This document shows, piece by piece, positions 1-10,200 of a stretch of DNA of 64,000 nt (position 1 is its first letter; each line of letters opens with the position of its first letter). The position numbers were made by a program, and so were the translations under genes. The DNA comes from Deltaproteobacteria bacterium HGW-Deltaproteobacteria-14 (lineage in GTDB: Bacteria; Myxococcota_A; UBA9042; PHBI01): contig PHBI01000011.1 in the NCBI GenBank assembly GCA_002841945.1, positions 1-64,000 of the forward strand, in the 5' to 3' direction. The notes under the pieces were generated by a model. The model saw only the letters and a program-made list of their open reading frames with translations, had not been told where the DNA came from and searched no databases.

Positions 1-104
1 GCTGGCACCCGCACAACATCAACCCCATGCTGGCGCTCCGCGTCCTACGCGCGAACGGCTGGTGGGATGACTTCTGGAAGTCCCGGCAACCCGCCGCCGC
101 ATGA
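1..104 (+). mobile_element. C-terminal remnant of a transposase (ISKra4-like), running in from outside the window
   Basis: Frame 3 reads ...WHPHNINPMLALRVLRANGWWDDFWKSRQPAAA* with stop at 102-104. The W-x(5)-NPMLALR...N..W...W tail resembles ISKra4-type transposase C-termini. Confidence 0.5.
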
Positions 105-282
105 GGTCTACCCACACACTTGGATCACACCCGGCGCCGTGGTCTGCGTGGCACGCTTGCGTGCGCACGGCGGACCGTGCATCCTCGATTCGCGCACGTC
201 GTGCGGAGAGCTGAGGGATGCACCAATTAGAAAAGCCGGTCAACGCCGCGCACACCTGGATTTCGGCGGCGAGCCACCTGAC

Positions 283-3200
283 ATGACTGATGGCTTCGAT
301 CCGGGGACCGAGGTTCGCCTTATCGACGACCCCGGGCGCATTGGTACGGTAACGCAGGCGCTTGCGCGCACCCGGGGCGCATCGACGCTCATACAGGTGC
401 GCTTCGGGACCGGACCGCAGTGGGTGTCGCTCGATGCGCTCGAGGCGCTCGCGGCAAACGCCGAGGACCCGCTTGCGCTGCTGGAGACGGGGCGCTTCGG
501 AGGCGTCGCCGAGCTGCGTCGCGTGTTGACCCACGTCAGGCTAACCGGTCGCCTCGCGAATCTCATCTACAGCATGAACACGACGGGGACGGACTTCTAC
601 GCACATCAGTTCAAGCCCGTCCTCAAGCTGCTCAACTCACCGGCACGCGGCATTCTGATCGCCGACGAGGTGGGTCTCGGAAAGACGATCGAAGCTGGTC
701 TGTTGTGGACCGAGCTGCGCACACGCTTCGACTATCGACGCCTTCTCGTCGTCTGCCCGGCCATGCTCCGCGAGAAGTGGGTCCGCGAGCTGCGGCAGCG
801 CTTCGGGGTCGACGCCCAGCTTGCGGACGCAGAGGAGGTCCTGCGGCTCCTTCAAACCTCGGAGTCAGAGGGCGCAGGCTACTCCTTCGCTGCCGTCTGC
901 AGCCTGCAGGGGCTCAGGCCGCCCCGTGACCTGGACGATCCCGCATTCGCTCGGCGCGCGACCACCCGACTCGCCAAGTACCTCGCGGACCGGGAGGGTA
1001 CCGTCCCGCTGGTGGACGTCCTCATCGTCGACGAAGCGCACTACCTGCGGAACCCCGAAACCTCTACGTCTCGTCTCGGATACTCGCTTCGCCACGTCTC
1101 CGACTATGCACTCTTGCTGTCCGCGACTCCGATCCAGCTCCGGAATCGCGACCTCTTCACCCTCCTCCAGCTCGTCGACCAGGACACGTTCTACGACTCG
1201 CGTGTGTTCGACGAGGTGCTCTTTGCGAACGAACCCCTCGTCCACGGACGCGATCTGGTACTCGGCCGGCGCTCGTCACCGGACGAGATCATGGAGGTTC
1301 TTCAGCGGGCGCAGGGTCACCCTCTCTTGTCCAAGAGCCAACAGCTCGCCTCGATCCTGAGCAAGCCACCAACACTGCGCGAGCTTCGCGACCCAGCCTT
1401 CGCGAGCGACCTCGCACGCAAGCTCGAGCGCATGAACATCCTCGGGCACGCGGTCACGCGAACCCGGAAGCGTGATGTTCACGAGCTCCGCGTCATCCGC
1501 GAACCCCTGGCGCTCGCCGTAAAGATGAACGACATCGAACGCGAGTTTTATCGGGCCGTTACGGAGATCGTGCGGCGATACTGTGCTGGACGTCGCGCGC
1601 ATGAGGGGTTCCTGCTGGTTACCCCGCAACGTCAGATGTCGAGTTCAATGCCCGCCGCGCTTCGGCGCTGGCGGCGGGTCGACCGGGCCATCACCCTCTC
1701 AAATGACGAGCTCCTCGAGGGAGTGTACGAGGACCTTGGCATCGACGACGATGTGGACCCCCGTGATATCAGGCCCCTCCTGACAGAGATAGCGATCAGG
1801 ACCGACCAACTTGTCGACTATGCCGAGCTCGCCGCGAACGACACGAAGTACGAGCGGCTTCGTGCGCTCCTGTTCGAGCTGATCGGTCGCAACCGCGACG
1901 AGAAGATCGTGCTCTTCTCGTACTTCCGCGACACGCTCGACTACCTACACGAGCGACTCGAGGTCGACGGCGTGAACGGTGTCGTTCTCAAGGGCGGCGT
2001 GCAGGACAAGGACGCAATTGTCAGGACGTTTGCGGCTGCCGGCGGACCCAACATCCTGCTCTCGTCGGAGGTGGGCAGCGAGGGCATCGATCTGCAGTTC
2101 GCCTGGCTGATGGTCAACTACGACCTGCCATGGAACCCGATGCGCGTCGAGCAGCGCATCGGCCGTATCGACCGCCTCGGACAACGCGCGCCCCAGATCA
2201 GGATCTTCAACTTTTACTACGACGACACCATCGACGCGCGCATCTATCAGCGGCTCTTTCGTCGGCTCCACTTCTTCGAGGCGGCGTTCGGAGCGCTCGA
2301 GCCGATCCTGGGAGAACAGATTCAGAAGCTGGGAATGGACCTGCTGTCCGCGAATCTGACCCCCCAGCAGGAACTCGAGCGAATCGAGCAGACCGTTCAG
2401 GCTATCGAGAACAGGCGACGCATCGAAGAGGACCTCGAGCGGGAGGCCGCATCACTAACCGCGTACGGCGACTACATCCTCAACGAGGTCAAAGCCGCGC
2501 GAGAGCTGAGTCGGCGGATCACCGAAGCCGACATCTTCAGCTACGTCTCCGACTATTTCACGATCAACTTCCGCGGCTGTCGGTTCGAACGGCAGTCAGG
2601 AAACACCTACCTCGTCACGCTCTCGAACGAAGCGAAGCATGCGCTCGAGAAGTTCCTGGAACGGACACGCCAGCGGACCCGGCTCACTCAAGCGAGTCCG
2701 AGCCCTGTTCGATGTCGATTCGAGAACTCGATGGTCGGGGCGGACGACCACCGCGAAGAGGTCGTGAACCAGATCCATCCCATCGTTCGGTATGTCGGCG
2801 ACGCCCACGAACGGCAACGCGTCTGGCTGCACCCGACCGCCGCGGTACGGTTGGCGACGGAGGCGCTGCCCGTCTCCGCTCCCGCGGGGGATTACGTCTT
2901 CACCGTCCAACGCTGGAGCATCGAGGGCGTGCAGGACATCGAGCAGCTGTATTTCACCCTGGTACCGCTCGACGGTGGCGTCGGGCTGTTGCCTCATGAT
3001 GACGCAGAGCGCATCGTCGTCGCGGCGGCGTCGGTTGGACTGCCTTGGCGGGGGGCCGAGAATCAGGTGGACCTCGCGCGGGCGGCTCACATTGCAAACG
3101 ACGTGGGTTTTCTGGCGTCAGATGCTGCCTACACCGAGTTCGTGTCGGAGTTGCGGGTTCAGAACGCTGACCGCGCGGAGTTCCTCCTCGAAGCGCTCGA

Positions 3201-3408
3201 ACGGCAGACCGAACGCCAGATGGCGACGATGCGCAGGGTCCAGGAAAACCACCGAGAGGAGGGCCGGACTGGGCTGGTCGCCGCCCAGGAGGGCAAGATG
3301 CGCGCGCTTCGTGCTCGCAGCGACCGACGCCGCATTCAGATCGAAGACAAGCGTCTCATTCGAAGCCAGAAGGACGAGCTGTTCGTAGGCGTGATACGGG
3401 TGGGTTGA
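283..3408 (+). CDS. SNF2-family helicase/translocase (DrmD/DpdE-like)
   Basis: Walker A ADEVGLGKTIEAGL, DEAH box VDEAHYLRNP, motif III LSATPIQLRNRDLF, motifs V/VI SEVGSEGIDLQFAWLMVNYDLPWNPMRVEQRIGRIDRLGQ. ATG at 283 (MTDGFDPGTEVRLIDDPGRIGTV) is preferred over the 67 ORF start. Confidence 0.85.
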   Translation: MTDGFDPGTEVRLIDDPGRIGTVTQALARTRGASTLIQVRFGTGPQWVSLDALEALAANAEDPLALLETGRFGGVAELRRVLTHVRLTGRLANLIYSMNTTGTDFYAHQFKPVLKLLNSPARGILIADEVGLGKTIEAGLLWTELRTRFDYRRLLVVCPAMLREKWVRELRQRFGVDAQLADAEEVLRLLQTSESEGAGYSFAAVCSLQGLRPPRDLDDPAFARRATTRLAKYLADREGTVPLVDVLIVDEAHYLRNPETSTSRLGYSLRHVSDYALLLSATPIQLRNRDLFTLLQLVDQDTFYDSRVFDEVLFANEPLVHGRDLVLGRRSSPDEIMEVLQRAQGHPLLSKSQQLASILSKPPTLRELRDPAFASDLARKLERMNILGHAVTRTRKRDVHELRVIREPLALAVKMNDIEREFYRAVTEIVRRYCAGRRAHEGFLLVTPQRQMSSSMPAALRRWRRVDRAITLSNDELLEGVYEDLGIDDDVDPRDIRPLLTEIAIRTDQLVDYAELAANDTKYERLRALLFELIGRNRDEKIVLFSYFRDTLDYLHERLEVDGVNGVVLKGGVQDKDAIVRTFAAAGGPNILLSSEVGSEGIDLQFAWLMVNYDLPWNPMRVEQRIGRIDRLGQRAPQIRIFNFYYDDTIDARIYQRLFRRLHFFEAAFGALEPILGEQIQKLGMDLLSANLTPQQELERIEQTVQAIENRRRIEEDLEREAASLTAYGDYILNEVKAARELSRRITEADIFSYVSDYFTINFRGCRFERQSGNTYLVTLSNEAKHALEKFLERTRQRTRLTQASPSPVRCRFENSMVGADDHREEVVNQIHPIVRYVGDAHERQRVWLHPTAAVRLATEALPVSAPAGDYVFTVQRWSIEGVQDIEQLYFTLVPLDGGVGLLPHDDAERIVVAAASVGLPWRGAENQVDLARAAHIANDVGFLASDAAYTEFVSELRVQNADRAEFLLEALERQTERQMATMRRVQENHREEGRTGLVAAQEGKMRALRARSDRRRIQIEDKRLIRSQKDELFVGVIRVG

Positions 3409-3414
3409 CGAAAG

Positions 3415-6342
3415 ATGCCCGAAATTGCTGAAGTAGTTCTTGGCGTCGATCTGGGTAGCGAGTACACGACGGTCGGCGTGCGTGGGACGTTCGCGCCGCT
3501 CTCCACCGGCGGGATGATACGCTTCGGACGCTTCGGCGAATCTGGCGGGATGCTCCTTCGCTCCCGGCTCTCCGGCGTGTCCATTGGCGCCGAATTCGTC
3601 TCACCATATGCGGGCGCCATCGAGATCTCAGGCATCAAGTCAGGACTCGCGACGTGTGTTGGTATGGCGAGCCGCATCGACCGCTCGCGGCTGGTGAGGG
3701 CGGACGATTGGAGGAACGCCGTCGGGTTCATCGCGCTCGTGCTCAGGCACAGCATCAACCAGGTCCTTCGGATTCGCCCCGAGGAGGTCCGCGGTCAGGC
3801 GCTGATGTGGCGCGTTGTCATCGGAGTTCCTGACGATGTGTCGTACAGGCCCGGCACGCGGACGACCTATGATGATGTCGTTCGGTGCGCGTGGCAGTTG
3901 GCCCTGACTCCCGGACCGATCAAGGTTCCTCCGGAAGGTATCTCGACCGTTCCTCAGGACCCGGACTTGGTCGTGGAGATCCGGTCCGAGACCGAGGCGT
4001 TGGTGGACGGCTGGCTGAGTGCGACGCCAGACGCGGAGGGACCCCACGTCCTGATCGACATTGGCGCGACCTCCACACAGCTGCTTTGGTTCACCGTCAG
4101 TTCTTCGAGCCCACGAACCTACGCGCCCACGGCACGGCACGGCATCCCTCTCGGGACGCTCGCGGGCGTTGACGCCGGCCGCCTGGGTCAGCTGCGTCGC
4201 GTGCTCGCCGCGTGGCTTCCGAGCGCGGGCGGCTGGTCGCTCGACACACTCGGTTCCCCCGTGCTGCTCACTGGGGGCGGTGCCCACGACTCAGCGGTCG
4301 CGGGGGTCGTCGCCGAGCTCGCGCCCGGTGCAAAGCCTCTCGGCAGGCCCGGGACCATTGCCCACCGACTCCGCCTCGCCCACGGGCTGACGTTTCCGAC
4401 CCTTCGCCTCACGACTCAGCAGCGCCGCGCCAAGCTCTTGCCGCCCTCGCAACTGGAAACGCGGAGGGCTGCTGACGACGAGGCGAGCGAGCGTGGCTCG
4501 GATGCGACAGCCGAAGCGCGTACGAGCGGAGATGGAGCCATCTCGCAGGCACGCGCGGTCCTCGTGTCGACGCTGACGGCACGGGCTCGCGGCCTCCAAA
4601 GAGAACGGTCATCAGGAGCGGCCGCGACCCCTAAGACCGCGCCGAACCCAGGCACCGACACGCCCGAGACGCCGCCGACGAGCGCGGCAGAGGTGCGCGC
4701 CCGCCAATGGGGGAGCCTCGCGACGGAGCTGCTCGACCGGATCCGGCGCGGGCCGTCCCCCGTCAAGGCCCGGCAACCGACGCCAAGCGCAAAGCCAGCG
4801 ACCGCGGCGACACGCTCAGTTGGCGAAGAGCGACGCCGCCGAACGGGGCCGCCGAAGCCAAACCCCGACCTCGTACCCGAGGTCCTCCGTCGCGGCCAAA
4901 ACCCTGTGCGAAGCAAGCCCGCGCGCGCGCGGACTGAAGCAGCCCCGCAGCCCGCTGCCGCGCGCGCTAAAGCGGGCCCGCAGCCCGGGGACACGCAGTA
5001 CCCCTCCGCGGACAAGGGCGCTCGCACGGTCGATGTCATCATTGGGCTCGACTTCGGCACCTCCTCGACAAAGGTCGTCATCCAGACCCCGACAATCGGC
5101 GGTCAGCGCGCCGTGCCGGTACCACTCCAGAGTGAGGCGGGCTCCGCCTGGGGCCGATACCTGCTTCCCACGCGTATCCGCGTCGGCGCCGACGGCCTCT
5201 TCGAGGTCGGTGGGCTCAGCGGCGCGGACGTCCACGGCGACCTCAAGGTGGCGCTCATCGACATCTGTACTGCCAAGGCATGCACCGTCGCCGACACCTA
5301 CCGCCGACACCGGATGGCCCTCGCGGCGGGTTATCTGGGGGTCGTTCTGCGCGACGCTCGCCAGCGCTACCTCCAAGACGAGGTCGACACCCTCTCCAAT
5401 CGCCGGCTGCGCTGGCAGCTCAACCTCGGGATCCCTTCGGCGGGCTATGGCGACACGCTCATGCGTGAGGTCTTTCGCTCCATCGCGTCCGCGTCTTGGC
5501 GGCTCTCGACCACCTGCGGTCCCATCCGGCTCGCCGATGCCGAAGCAACGCTGGACATCGCACCTTCAGAGGACATCACGATCGAGATCGTCCCTGAGGT
5601 GGCCGCACAGGTCGTCGGCTATGCCCAGTCCCCCTCGCGTCGTGACGGGCTCCACCTGCTCGTGGACGTCGGCGCCTCCACCCTCGACGTCTGCGCCTTC
5701 AACCTTCATGAGCGGGACCACGCGGATCACTACGCGCTGCTGATGGCGGACGTCCAACGGCTTGGCACCTATGAACTCCACCGCCGCCGCCTCGAGGCCC
5801 TCGGTCGCGGGACGACGTGGCGGCCGGAGCTCGCCCAGCTCGCCCCTGACGCTCGCTTGCGCCTCCCCGCCACGAACGGCCAGACCCGCCCTCGTCTCGA
5901 CACCGCTGACGAAGGCTACGTCCGCGCTGCGCGCATCGTCGTCATGCAGATCCTGATGAGCCTCCGGAAGAGTCGCTATCCCGGCGCGCCGAATTGGAGC
6001 GTCGGCCTCCCGGTGTTTCTCTGCGGCGGTGGTAGCCTCGACCCCACTGTATCGAAGTTCATGGGCTTGTGCTCCGACGCCCTCACCAAGTCCACGCGCG
6101 CCCGTCCGCTCGAGATCAAACGACTGCCGATCCCCCACAACTTCGACGCCAGCGCTCTCTCGGGGGCCGATCAGAACGGCGAGAACATCCTGAGCCTCTT
6201 CCATCGCTCGAGCGTCGCCTTTGGTCTGTCTTACGACGCCCTCAACATCGGTGAGATAACGCCGCCCAGCGAGGTAGACCCCATCCATCCCATTGCCCCT
6301 CGCAGGTTTGATCACCTCTACGTTGGCAAAGACCAGGTCTGA
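3415..6342 (+). CDS. Tandem actin/Hsp70-like ATPase protein (two complete nucleotide-binding modules in one chain)
   Basis: Module 1: LGVDLGSEYTTVGV, LIDIGATSTQLLW, VLLTGGGAHD. Module 2: IGLDFGTSSTKVVIQ, LLVDVGASTLDVCAF, VFLCGGGS. A Pro/Ala/Arg-rich linker separates them. Starts 6 bp after the SNF2 gene. Confidence 0.75.
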   Translation: MPEIAEVVLGVDLGSEYTTVGVRGTFAPLSTGGMIRFGRFGESGGMLLRSRLSGVSIGAEFVSPYAGAIEISGIKSGLATCVGMASRIDRSRLVRADDWRNAVGFIALVLRHSINQVLRIRPEEVRGQALMWRVVIGVPDDVSYRPGTRTTYDDVVRCAWQLALTPGPIKVPPEGISTVPQDPDLVVEIRSETEALVDGWLSATPDAEGPHVLIDIGATSTQLLWFTVSSSSPRTYAPTARHGIPLGTLAGVDAGRLGQLRRVLAAWLPSAGGWSLDTLGSPVLLTGGGAHDSAVAGVVAELAPGAKPLGRPGTIAHRLRLAHGLTFPTLRLTTQQRRAKLLPPSQLETRRAADDEASERGSDATAEARTSGDGAISQARAVLVSTLTARARGLQRERSSGAAATPKTAPNPGTDTPETPPTSAAEVRARQWGSLATELLDRIRRGPSPVKARQPTPSAKPATAATRSVGEERRRRTGPPKPNPDLVPEVLRRGQNPVRSKPARARTEAAPQPAAARAKAGPQPGDTQYPSADKGARTVDVIIGLDFGTSSTKVVIQTPTIGGQRAVPVPLQSEAGSAWGRYLLPTRIRVGADGLFEVGGLSGADVHGDLKVALIDICTAKACTVADTYRRHRMALAAGYLGVVLRDARQRYLQDEVDTLSNRRLRWQLNLGIPSAGYGDTLMREVFRSIASASWRLSTTCGPIRLADAEATLDIAPSEDITIEIVPEVAAQVVGYAQSPSRRDGLHLLVDVGASTLDVCAFNLHERDHADHYALLMADVQRLGTYELHRRRLEALGRGTTWRPELAQLAPDARLRLPATNGQTRPRLDTADEGYVRAARIVVMQILMSLRKSRYPGAPNWSVGLPVFLCGGGSLDPTVSKFMGLCSDALTKSTRARPLEIKRLPIPHNFDASALSGADQNGENILSLFHRSSVAFGLSYDALNIGEITPPSEVDPIHPIAPRRFDHLYVGKDQV

Positions 6343-6463
6343 ATGCGTCAGTCCGAGCGCTCTGAGGCCGCGATCGGTTGCGCGTCGCTCGGGCCCGGTG
6401 CAACGTCCCTTCGGTTCCAGATCGGGCCATGCGAACGAGCACGAGCATGGGAGATGCCGTCTA

Positions 6464-7261
6464 GTGCACCGCACAAATCTCGCCCCCGTGTCCACCGAGG
6501 ACCTCGACGCGCTGCTCGGGGCGGTCGGGGCAGCTCGTCTGACCGCCCCGGTGACCGCGACCAAGCTGGCCGCAGCGGGCCTCGCCGTGGACACCCGGGC
6601 CGTGCTGCGAGCCTGCTCCGACCTGCCCCCCGACGCCCTCGGCCCGGTCCTCGCCGCCACCCTGGCCGAACGCCGCCGCGCCGCCCCCGCCGTCGAGCTC
6701 GTCTGGACCGGCCCCGAGCCCAGCTACTCCACCACCCGCGACACCCGCCGCGTCCTGGATCACCTCTTTCGCAGTGCACAAGACGAGGTCCTCGTCGCCG
6801 GCTTCTCGTTTGACCACGGCGCCGCCCTCTTCGCCCCCCTCCACGACGCCATGACCGCCCGCGCCGTCACCTGCGACCTCTTCGTCGACATCCCCGGCGA
6901 CCAGAAGGACGTCTCCCCCGACGACGAAGAGCCCCTCGTCACCGCGCACGTCGCCGCCTTCCTCGCCCGCAACTGGCCCTGGCCCGAGCGCCCCCGCTTC
7001 TTCTACGACCCGCGCCGCTTCGACCCCGACGTCTTCGCCTCCATCCACGCCAAGTGCGTCGTCGTCGACTCCCGCCGCGCCTTCGTCACCTCCGCGAACT
7101 TCACCGACCGCGGCCAGTCCCGAAACGTCGAGGTCGGCGTCCTCGTCGACGACCCCCACCTCGCCACCCACCTCGCCGGCCAACTCCGCCGCTGCGCCAA
7201 CGAGGGCCTCTTCCGCCAGGCTCCAGCCGCGTGGCTCCCCGCCGCCCCAGAGGGCCCATGA
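6464..7261 (+). CDS. drmC: Phospholipase D-like protein, DISARM DrmC-like
   Basis: VELVWTGPEPSYSTTRDTRRVLDHLFRSAQDEVLVAGFSFDHG and HxK-type FASIHAKCVVVDSRRAFVTSANFTDRGQSRNVEVGVLV. GTG start at 6464 (6488 also possible). Confidence 0.7.
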   Translation: MHRTNLAPVSTEDLDALLGAVGAARLTAPVTATKLAAAGLAVDTRAVLRACSDLPPDALGPVLAATLAERRRAAPAVELVWTGPEPSYSTTRDTRRVLDHLFRSAQDEVLVAGFSFDHGAALFAPLHDAMTARAVTCDLFVDIPGDQKDVSPDDEEPLVTAHVAAFLARNWPWPERPRFFYDPRRFDPDVFASIHAKCVVVDSRRAFVTSANFTDRGQSRNVEVGVLVDDPHLATHLAGQLRRCANEGLFRQAPAAWLPAAPEGP

Positions 7262-10200
7262 CCTTCACTCACCTCCCCGGCCTCGCCCCCGCGACCCCGT
7301 CGCCCGAGGCCACCGTCACCCTCGAGAGCGTCCTCGCCACCCTCAGAAAGGACCGCCTCCTCGACCTCGCCCGCGACCACGGCGTCCACCACCTGAGCCC
7401 GCACCGCACCATCGCCGAGCTCGCCAAGGACCTCGCCCGCGCCCACCAGATCGACCTCCCGAGCGCGCTCTCGCGCCTGCTCCGCGACGAGCTCCAGAAG
7501 GCCCTCGCCGCCCACGGCCTCGACCCCGCCGGCCGCGCCCGCGCCGACCTCGCCGACCGCCTCCTCGCCCGCTCCGCCGACGCCCCCAGCGACACCGACG
7601 ACGCCCCCGCCGCCGACCCCTCGGCCCCGGTGAAGGGCCGCCTCGCCGTCGTCCGCCAGCGCCAGTACCTCATCACCGACGTCGTCCCCCCGCCGACCTC
7701 CCACCACGCCACCCCGACCCGCCGCGCCGAGCGCGTCCGCCTCGTCTGCCTCGACGACGACGCCCAGGGCCGCGAGCTCGAGGTCTTCTGGCCCCTCGAG
7801 CTCGGCGCCCGCGTCATCACCCCCGCCGCCCACGGCCTCGGCACCGTCGACCGACTCGACCACCCCGACCACTTCGGCGCCTACCTCGCCACCCTCCGCT
7901 GGAACGCCGTCTCCGCCACCGACAACGCGCTCTTTCAGGCCCCGTTCCGCGCCGGCATCGAGCTCCACAACCACCAGATCCCGCCGCTCTCCAAGGCCCT
8001 CGCGCTCCCCCGCGCCAACCTCTTCATCGCCGACGACGTCGGCCTCGGCAAGACCATCGAGGCCGGCCTCGTCCTCCAGGAGCTCTTCCTCCGCCAGCAG
8101 GTCGAGCGCGTCCTCATCGTCGCCCCCGCCGCCATCACCCTGCAGTGGCGCGGCGAGATGGAGCAGCGCTTCGGCCAGCGCTTCGAGATCATGAACCGCG
8201 CCTGGGTCGCCCGCTGCCGCAAGGAGCGCGGCTTCGGCGTCAACCCCTGGGCCACCCACAGCCGCTTCATCGTCTCCTACCAGACGCTGCGCCGCGCCGA
8301 GTACCTCGAGCCGCTGCTCAACCACCTGACCGACCGCGCCCGCCGCAGCCTCCTCATCCTCGACGAGGCCCACACCGTCGCCCCCGCGACCTCCGCGCGC
8401 TACGCCGTCGACTCCAACGTCACCCAGACCGTCCGCGACCTCGCCCGCCGCTTCGATAACCGCCTCTTCCTCTCGGCCACCCCCCACAACGGCCACTCCA
8501 ACTCGTTCTCGGCGCTGCTCGAGATCCTCGACCCCGCCCGCTTCACCCGCGGCGTCCCCGTCGATGACCCCGCCACCCTCGCGCCGGTCATGATCCGCCG
8601 CCTCAAGGCCGACCTCAAGGCCCTCGGCGCCGACTACCCCGACCGCCACGTCGTCCAGATCGCCGTCTCCCGCACCCCCGACCTGGCCGGCGGCACCCCC
8701 ACCTGGACCGCCACCTTCAGCGACGCCCCCCGCCCCGTCGCCCTCGGCCCCGGCCACGACGCCGAGCTCACCCTCTCCGAGCTCCTCGCCCGCTACACCG
8801 AGCTCGCCGAGCCCCGCCACGCCCGCGGCCGCCTCGCCCTCGTGAGCCTCCAGAAGCGCCTCCTCTCGAGCGTCGAGGCCTTCCACCGGACGCTCGCCGC
8901 CCACACCGCCTGGCTCGAGAAGAACCCCGCCAAGGACGACGCCCAGCTCCACCTCACCGACGCCGCCGACGGCGTGACCGACGACGCCCTCGACGACGAC
9001 ACCTACGGCGCCTCCGACGACGCCCTCGACGCCGACGACGCCGCCGACGTCGCCGCCGCCTCCAAGGACTTCACCCCGCCCTCGGTCGAGGCCGCCGCCC
9101 TCCTCACCGAGCTGCGCCGCCTCACCGCCCGCTGGCGCCACGCCCCGAGCCCCAAGGTCCTGGCGCTCCGCCACTGGCTCGCCGCCCACTGCTGCCCCGC
9201 CGCCGCGCCCGCCCTCATCGGCGCCCCCGCCAAGCCCAGCGCGGCCGACCGCCGCTGGACCGACACCCGCGTCATCGTCTTCACCGAGTACGGCGACACC
9301 AAGCGCTACCTCCGCGACCAGCTGCGCGAAGCCATCGCCGGCACCGACCGCGCCCCCGAGCGCATCGTCGAGCTCCACGGCGGCATGAGCGACGACGCCC
9401 GCGCCGAGATCCAGGACGCCTTCAACGACCCCAAGAGCCCCGCGCGCATCCTCCTCGCCACCGACGCCGCCCGCGAGGGCGTCAACCTCCAGAAGGCCTG
9501 CGCCCACCTCTTCCACTACGACGTCCCCTGGAACCCCGCCCGCCTCGAGCAGCGCAACGGCCGCATCGACCGCACGGGCCAAGCCGCCGCCGACGTCTAC
9601 TGCCACTACTTCACCTTCCCCCAGCGCGCCGAGGACCACGTCCTCACCGTCCTTGTCAACAAGGTTGACACCATCCAGCGCGAGCTCGGCTCCCTCGGCG
9701 CCATCGTCCTCGAGCAGATCGAGGCGACCCTCCAGCACGGCATCCGCCCGGACGCCGCCGACCGCATCGCCACCGCCGACGCGCGCCTCGACGCCATCGT
9801 CGACCGCCGCGGCGCCGCCTCCCGCGAGCTCGAGTCGAGCCGCGAGCTCAAGCGCCTCGCCCGCGAGATCGCCGACGCCGGCCGCGACCTCCAGCGGTCC
9901 CGCGACCGCGTCGGCGTCGACCCCGACGCCCTCCGCGCCGCCGTCGAGGTGGGCCTGCGCCTCGCCGGCGCCGGCCGCCTCACCCCGACGACGCTGACCA
10001 CCAAGCGCGACGTGACCGTCCCGGCCTTTCTCGTCCCCCACGCCGACCTGACCGGCTGGGACCGCACCCTCGACACCCTGCGCCGCCCCCGCCAGCGCAC
10101 CGAGGACTTCTGGGACTGGCGCCGCACGCCCCCGCTCCCGGTCCACTTCAGCGCCGCCCCCCACCTCGGCGAGCCGGCGGTCCACCTCCACCTCGAGCAC

